Part shown: piece by piece, positions 59,239 to 64,000 of the stretch
How the letters are laid out: every line of letters starts with the position of its first letter
Position numbering within the stretch: position 1 is the stretch's first letter
From: Spinellus fusiger
Lineage: Eukaryota > Mucoromycota > Mucoromycetes > Mucorales > Phycomycetaceae
Reading direction: 5' to 3'
Length of the DNA: 64,000 bases
Assembly (NCBI GenBank): GCA_025094145.1
Contig: JALLLS010000048.1
Location: 186,001-250,000 of the forward strand
Notes under the pieces: model-generated
Databases searched by the model: none
What the model was told of the DNA's origin: nothing
What the model saw: the letters and a program-made list of their open reading frames with translations, nothing else
Made by a program: the position numbers and the translations under genes

Positions 59239-60068
59239 CTACATGCTTACTACTTTTAGTGTCTTGAGGATGTGTTTGGACCGATCCACTCGATCCAATA
59301 ATTCCTGGGCTATTTGAACACATTCTTTTCTTTGTCTTCTAGCTGTCTCAAACTCACTGGGACATTCAATGCCATCCAATGCAAACAGACTCTGCATCAA
59401 TTGCTCTGACAAATGCCCTGCCATGTCCTGTATTCTCTTTTCTTCTTGAGGATTCTCCAAGGACTCCAGACTAGCCACAATGGCCTCGAGAAGATCCACT
59501 TTATGAACCCACTCCAGGTTGATTTTAGTGAGGACTTTGTTAATACGGATAATAAGACCATACTCTTCTGGATTTCCAGAGGCAGTTTGGCGGATTTGGT
59601 CTTTCTATTTTCCTTTTTGATGAGAGGTCCTGTAAATAATAATAACAATTCACTTACATTGGGCCGCTCTCCCTCAATGGTGATAGTGGAACCTGGATAG
59701 ATACCACAACTGACAAGTGTGGCTGTTTCGTCCTTCATATAGGCTACAATTATAATATAGATACATATAAAAGAAGAAGAAAGAATAAACACCCGTCCAT
59801 ACGTATAAACACCCGTCCATACGTATAAACACACACACAACCTACCACCACAGGAAATAAGACGCATAGCAGCCACAGGAATACCCGTGCACTGTTTACT
59901 GACTTCTTTCAGATCAGCAATCGTCATGTGCTGAAAAGGACGTGGTAAGTGAGTCAGTGGAATAGCATAATGTTGGTGTTGCCAGAGCAAAACAAGGGAC
60001 TGTCTTTGGGGAAGTGGTGGGGGAGGAGCAGGCTTGGGTGTTCCAAACAAGGAATGGACAAAGTTCAT
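59239..60068 (-). CDS. BAG-domain co-chaperone (BAG1-like) with ubiquitin-like domain
   Basis: Nucleotide-exchange factor for cytosolic Hsp70. The ATG at 60068 opens a short linker (MNFVHSLFGTPKPAPPPPLP), then a ubiquitin-like domain split by an intron: LPRPFQHMTIADLKEVSKQ, CTGIPVAAMRLISCGG, then DETATLVSCGIYPGSTITIEGE. The second half, YGLIIRINKVLTKINLEWV through LFALDGIECPSEFETARRQRK, is a typical BAG helix bundle with the ARRxRK block that contacts Hsp70. The stop follows KTLKVVSM near 59239. Three to four exons. A 20-bp direct duplication lies in the middle intron (59788-59827). About 210 residues. Confidence 0.85.
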
Positions 60069-60673
60069 GAAGGAAGACGAGAAGAAGATGAACAGAGTTT
60101 TATATATTTATATATTTTAGGAAAGTATATCACTGAGTTTGAATGAAAGACAAATGAGGATAAATGCATAGTGTTCTTTCTACTTGGTAAAGAGAACAAG
60201 ATGCTAACCAAGTCACAAGAACAGGCAAGTCTTTTCTTACTCTTCTGGGCAATGGGGACTTTCTTATTAGAACCAACACATAAAAAGAAAAGAAAAAAGA
60301 GAGAAGTTATGCTTGTAATATCCAAAAGAAAAGAGTGTAGGTGTATATAGAAAGACAAAAAAAAGACAGCAAAAAAGACAGAGAAAAAAAAGACAGAAAA
60401 AGAGTATATATAAATGGGGTTGTGATTGTATAGAAGTGTAGGTGAATGGAGTGTATAAAATGATGATCATGGTGATAGTGTTGTTGTTGGTGGTGGTGGT
60501 GGTGGGTGAGTGGGTGAGTGGGTTGGTGGCTGTTGTGACGGCTGTTTATGAGATGGGGATAGGACTAAAAATGGACTATAGACACACTAGGATTAGACTA
60601 TAGACACACTAGGAATGAACTAGGAATGAGCGGTAGAAGGGATGTCTAACTCTGTCCACGCAATAAACAAGAT
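60069..60673. other. Intergenic with G-rich (GGTG)n/(GAGTGGGT)n tract
   Basis: The region between the BAG1-like start and the NC2-alpha stop. 60480-60532 is a G-rich tract with several runs of three Gs on the plus strand. A TATAGACACACTAGGA direct repeat follows at 60577-60612. I see no gene. Confidence 0.6.
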
Positions 60674-61434
60674 TCACTCTTCTTCTTCTCTTGCTTCTTG
60701 TTTCACTTTGCTGACGGCGGTTGTTTTTGCCTTTCTACTCCTTGAGGGACGAGTGGCGCCTTCTACTTTTACATCTTCCATGGGTGTAGCTGTTGATTCT
60801 GAAGCCAACGCAACAGAAGAAGAAGTCGACATTGCTGAGGGATCAGGAACATTCGCAACCACATCTTTCAAAAAGTCAAATTGATCTACAGTCTCTATTG
60901 TCTTTTTCCTATCCAAACCGCTCCACTAAGCCTTTCTTCTCTCTTTTTTTAATTCAAACCGACTTACAGGTGAACAGCCGACAATCGTTTGGCATTTCTT
61001 ATACGAGTTTCTTGACATGCCTGGTCAATAAGTGACTGCATAAACAGCTCGAGTGCTTTGGCTGTAAGAACAACAACAGTAAAAAGAGGTAATGAGATGT
61101 CATGTCTTTTTCTGTTCTTTTCCATTGACACTTTATTCCACACGGATGGTAACTTACATATAAGAATGGGGGTTGCTTGAGCGACTTTTCCTACATCTTC
61201 ATCCAATTGCATGATCTTTTTGATACGAGCCTATTCTCATTACCCACCCATAGATGTCCATCAATTATAGCATAACATCACCATCACCATCAAGAGAATA
61301 AAATAAGTCTTTCTGTCATTTACAGGCGTAGTTCTTATAGAGAAAACAGAATAAAAAGACAAAAACAACTGAATATCACTAGATCTCTTACCACGGGGAA
61401 CTTTGTCTTATACTTCTTCTTCATACTGGGGGTC
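60674..61434 (-). CDS. BUR6: Negative cofactor 2 subunit alpha (NC2-alpha, Bur6/DRAP1)
   Basis: Histone-fold partner of NC2-beta (Dr1) that binds TBP-DNA and blocks TFIIB. The ATG at 61434 gives [11 protein letters not shown]; exon 2 begins [20 protein letters not shown]; after another intron comes [19 protein letters not shown] and [12 protein letters not shown], completing the histone fold. A further exon carries [17 protein letters not shown] and an acidic then Lys/Arg-containing tail ([20 protein letters not shown]), TGA at 60674. Four exons. The histone fold distinguishes it from NF-YC and Dpb4 by the [12 protein letters not shown] start. Confidence 0.93.
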
Positions 61435-61555
61435 TTGGAGACAAGAAAAGAGAAAAAGGGAAGAAAAAAAAAAAAAAGTCCACGCGACATCTTTTTTTAT
61501 TATTATGAAAGTCACATCCTTATTTTTTTTCACTTTTTCACTTTGTTACTCTATC

Positions 61556-63060
61556 CACACCCAAAGATTCTTGGGATATATAAGGAAATCTCCTGAGAAT
61601 AAAATCATGATATTCTTATGATTGGCTAAGTTGTTTAAAAATGCTTTTTCGTTGTCTAAATGGACAATTTCAAACTCTGCCTGCCTGTTTTAGCAATGAT
61701 GATTGACTTTGCAATTAAAAAGTATAGAATTAGCTGTAAAGACAAAAAATAGAACAAGAATCACCCCAAAATTACAACTCAGTCACTGCATTTATTGTTT
61801 AACATAATGTGTTAACTATAAGCCCACAGTATTTGCAGTATAACACTGCTTGGGAAATATTTATTATAGAACACACTGAATTAACTCTAGTGGTCATTGT
61901 CCATAAAATAGAACCAAACTCACTTACATTGAGAACTGTATAGCCATTTATTGACTCAGTATTCATAACCACTTCAGTAACTATCTCATTGTAACTGGTA
62001 TTAACAATAATACTTAATGATAACTAAGTATTGTTTCTAGTACCGTCTTTTAGGTCCAAGGCAAATAGAGTGTGAATTGTTTGACTTGGTTGTAGGAAAT
62101 AAGAGACTAAAGTGTAATACATCAGAATAGAGAAAGAAAGATTATTATTTGTTTTGATATTCCCCTCCTCTTGTTATTTTCCACACTGCACATGCAACTT
62201 GACACACAAGTACTTGTCAAGATCAACATAAATAAGCAAGTTAATGTAATATTATTAACAAAGAAAAACAATAGAGAGAAGTAATAGACACCATCAAAGA
62301 CTGTTTTATAGATGAAAAGGTAATCAATGTCTTCAACTGGGCTTGAACTCATTGTATTCCACAAGACATTCATTGTATTGTTATTAATTAAGTAGAGACT
62401 CCTTTCAAGTCAGTCCTAGGTGGTCTTCTATACTGTCTAGGTTGTCTAGGGTATACTCCTGAGCATGGTTATCTATCTACCAAGAACAAAGTATAAGGCT
62501 TTTAGGTTTTAAACTCTATTGCTATGAAGGAATACTCCTAGAACAGCAGTAGCTATAGTAATAGTATATTATTAGCTATATTATTATAATAAACAATTTT
62601 ATCCATCAACAATTTTATTCATAATGTCGTCTTTGGGTTCTTAGGCCAAAGGTATACGAAACAGTAGAACGTATAGTTAAACTCTGTTTTTTAATGAATG
62701 GAGTTACTATTTCCTTCATACTTTTTCTAATGGCTTTAGCTTCAGGGGTATTCTATCAAAATACTATGAACTATCGACATCCCTTGATATTCAATAGAGT
62801 CCTCTTCTTAGTTTAGTAATAAATGAGTCCTAATTCCCAAAAGAGTGATTCTTCCAATTATGGGAAAAAGTCTTTACGACAATAAACAATATATTCCATT
62901 GATAATACAATTTGATATTGAGGTATCCACAAAAGGAAATAATAATTTAGATACTTGCAAACCTTTGATTTTAAACACAGTTCCATAGAAAGACATAATT
63001 TTTTGGATGTAAAAGGAAGGAGATATCATCGCTTAAAGGCCAGAAAATCTTTGGGTGTAT
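61556..63060 (-). mobile_element. TIR element family 'CACACCCAAAG', copy C (uninterrupted, ~1.5 kb)
   Basis: The ends CACACCCAAAGATTCTTGG (61556) and, inverted, ACACCCAAAGATTTTCTGG (63060) form imperfect terminal inverted repeats. The copy is inverted relative to copy A and aligns with it through most of its length. At the place where copy A carries the Tc1-like insertion, this copy reads TTTCCTTATATATCCCAAG without interruption (minus strand, about 61570-61590). An 83-codon frame (62122-62373) and a ~65-codon frame (61815-62010), both on the minus strand, have counterparts in copies A and D. Confidence 0.85.
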
Positions 63061-63494
63061 AGATAAAAAAAAATCCTGACACTAAAAGAGAGAGAATGGG
63101 GTTGTTATGGAGACATGTGGTATGCATCAAAATTAAAATTTAAAAAAAAATGTAGTTTCTGTTGCTATGGTCCTCATTTCTTTTGCTATGTTTATAAAAA
63201 TAACCCTCTACACACCACATTAGAGTAACACTCTCCAATACCAACACAGGCAATTGTAAATAGACTCACAGGAGTTTACGAAAATAAAGACAAAAATAAT
63301 AGAGAAACTGAGAAAGATATGTGTGTGAATGTAATTGTAATTGTAATTGTAATTGTGTGTGAATGTGTGGGTGTGCAATAAGTAAAGAGAATCAATGGGA
63401 AGTAGGAAGCATGTGCAGATGGGTGTGTATAAGTGAGTGCGAGTGAGTGTGCAAGGCGTGTCTATCCTCCACAGCTGCTTCTTTTTGGTGATAT
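63061..63494. other. Intergenic / 3' region of the kinase gene
   Basis: It contains a GTAATT hexamer run (63329-63352) and GTGTGAATGTGTGGGTGTG-like sequence. I see no gene. Confidence 0.55.
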
Positions 63495-64000
63495 TTACTG
63501 CTGTATAGATCGTTGAGAGGCTTTTCTCTCGAGATCCTTTATTTTCATGTATTCCTATCATACGTCATTCAATAAGCCATTCCTACTTTTATCTTTATCA
63601 AGTAGAGAGCATACCTTGAATTTGAATGTGGGATCCTGACGAACAAAAGGATGAACAAGAAGATCAGCTGCAGTAGGTCGTTCTACAGGATCACTATAGT
63701 GAAAACATAAGTCAGCTCATGTACTATTCATCATTTTATATTTATATATATCTCCAATGCACTTACATGGTAAAGCACAGCTGAAGGAATTCATTTCCAT
63801 GCTCAGAGATATCCTGGGGTATAGGAGGAGCTTGATGTTTTCCAAGCTAATAGTATCAAAGAGACATAATAACTTAGACATATATTCTGTATTTCTTCTT
63901 TGATCTTCTCATTATAACACCACAACTTACACTATACAGGGCGGCGAGTGTGTTGAGATCAAGCCAAGGGTGGGATCCTGTCAACATCTCAATGACAGTA
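63495..64000 (-). CDS. Protein kinase, MAPKKK (STE11/MEKK) type, C-terminal end only
   Basis: The window ends inside this gene. Exons read TVIEMLTGSHPWLDLNTLAA and LYS (kinase subdomain IX-X), then LGKHQAPPIPQDISEHGNEF, then DPVERPTAADLLVHPFV (subdomain XI with the conserved Arg), and after a further intron a short tail ending QRSIQQ with TAA at 63495-63497. The combination EMLTGxxPW...L...ALY and PxxRPTAxxLLxHPFV is typical of Bck1/Ssk2/Ste11-type MAPKKKs. The N-terminal regulatory part lies past 64000, so the pathway cannot be assigned. Confidence 0.85.

Noticed and set aside
62122..62373. 83-codon minus-strand frame as an independent small membrane protein gene
   Set aside because: It lies inside repeat copy C, its hydrophobic run comes from T-rich DNA, and equivalent frames in the other copies are interrupted. 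Kept only as part of the repeat-family observation.
1..64000. tRNA genes, rRNA genes, CRISPR arrays, viral genes
   Set aside because: No B-box-like tRNA motif, no rRNA segment, no spaced palindromic array and no viral protein signature was seen on either strand.

Overview
The window is nuclear DNA of a filamentous fungus, most likely an early-diverging Mucoromycota (Mucorales-type) species. Genes carry many very short GT-AG introns (39 to about 100 nt). All confident products are eukaryotic or fungal: Vps11, Prp3, eL42, NC2-alpha, a Byr4/Bfa1-like GAP subunit, Cce1/Ydc2 and a CC2D1/Lgd homologue. A beta-carotene-cleaving oxygenase of the kind used for trisporoid signals sits beside an unlinked-looking HMG-box factor. 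No species name can be given from the sequence alone. There are no operons, CRISPR arrays or tRNA genes that I could recognise.

Layout. Gene-dense block 1 (1-12.2 kb): PRO2 (partial), an unknown coiled-coil protein, an AlkB-type dioxygenase, VPS11, ATP synthase subunit e, and a Byr4/Bfa1-like protein. AT-rich transposon island 1 (12.2-25.1 kb): a DD34E Tc1/mariner-like element (18359-19928) nested inside an older terminal-inverted-repeat element (17154-19953), a second broken Tc1-type transposase, and unassigned DNA. Gene block 2 (25.2-38.8 kb): an NRPS-like adenylation/carrier/reductase enzyme, CMC1, an archaeal-type phosphoglycerate mutase, a MATA-type HMG-box factor, a NOL8-like RRM protein and a CC2D1/Lgd homologue. 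Island 2 (38.8-48.5 kb): more copies of the same transposon families plus a small five-exon secreted KNH-like gene. Gene block 3 (48.6-56.2 kb): carotenoid oxygenase, CCE1, RPL42, PRP3 and an ER-luminal DnaJ. Block 4 (56.6-64 kb) alternates a third and fourth copy of the terminal-inverted-repeat family with BAG1-like, NC2-alpha and a MAPKKK (partial).

How it fits together. Most genes are ordinary housekeeping genes, tightly spaced, some divergent (CMC1/ApgM share a 78-bp promoter region) and some convergent. The accessory-looking genes (NRPS-like reductase, KNH-like secreted protein, carotenoid oxygenase) lie at the edges of, or inside, the transposon islands. A functional link among the oxygenase, the reductase and the HMG factor is a hypothesis only. 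The most striking non-gene structure is a previously unnamed (to me) TIR family present four times. One copy carries a clean nested insertion whose empty target site can be read in a sibling copy, and three copies share an ORF-like segment.
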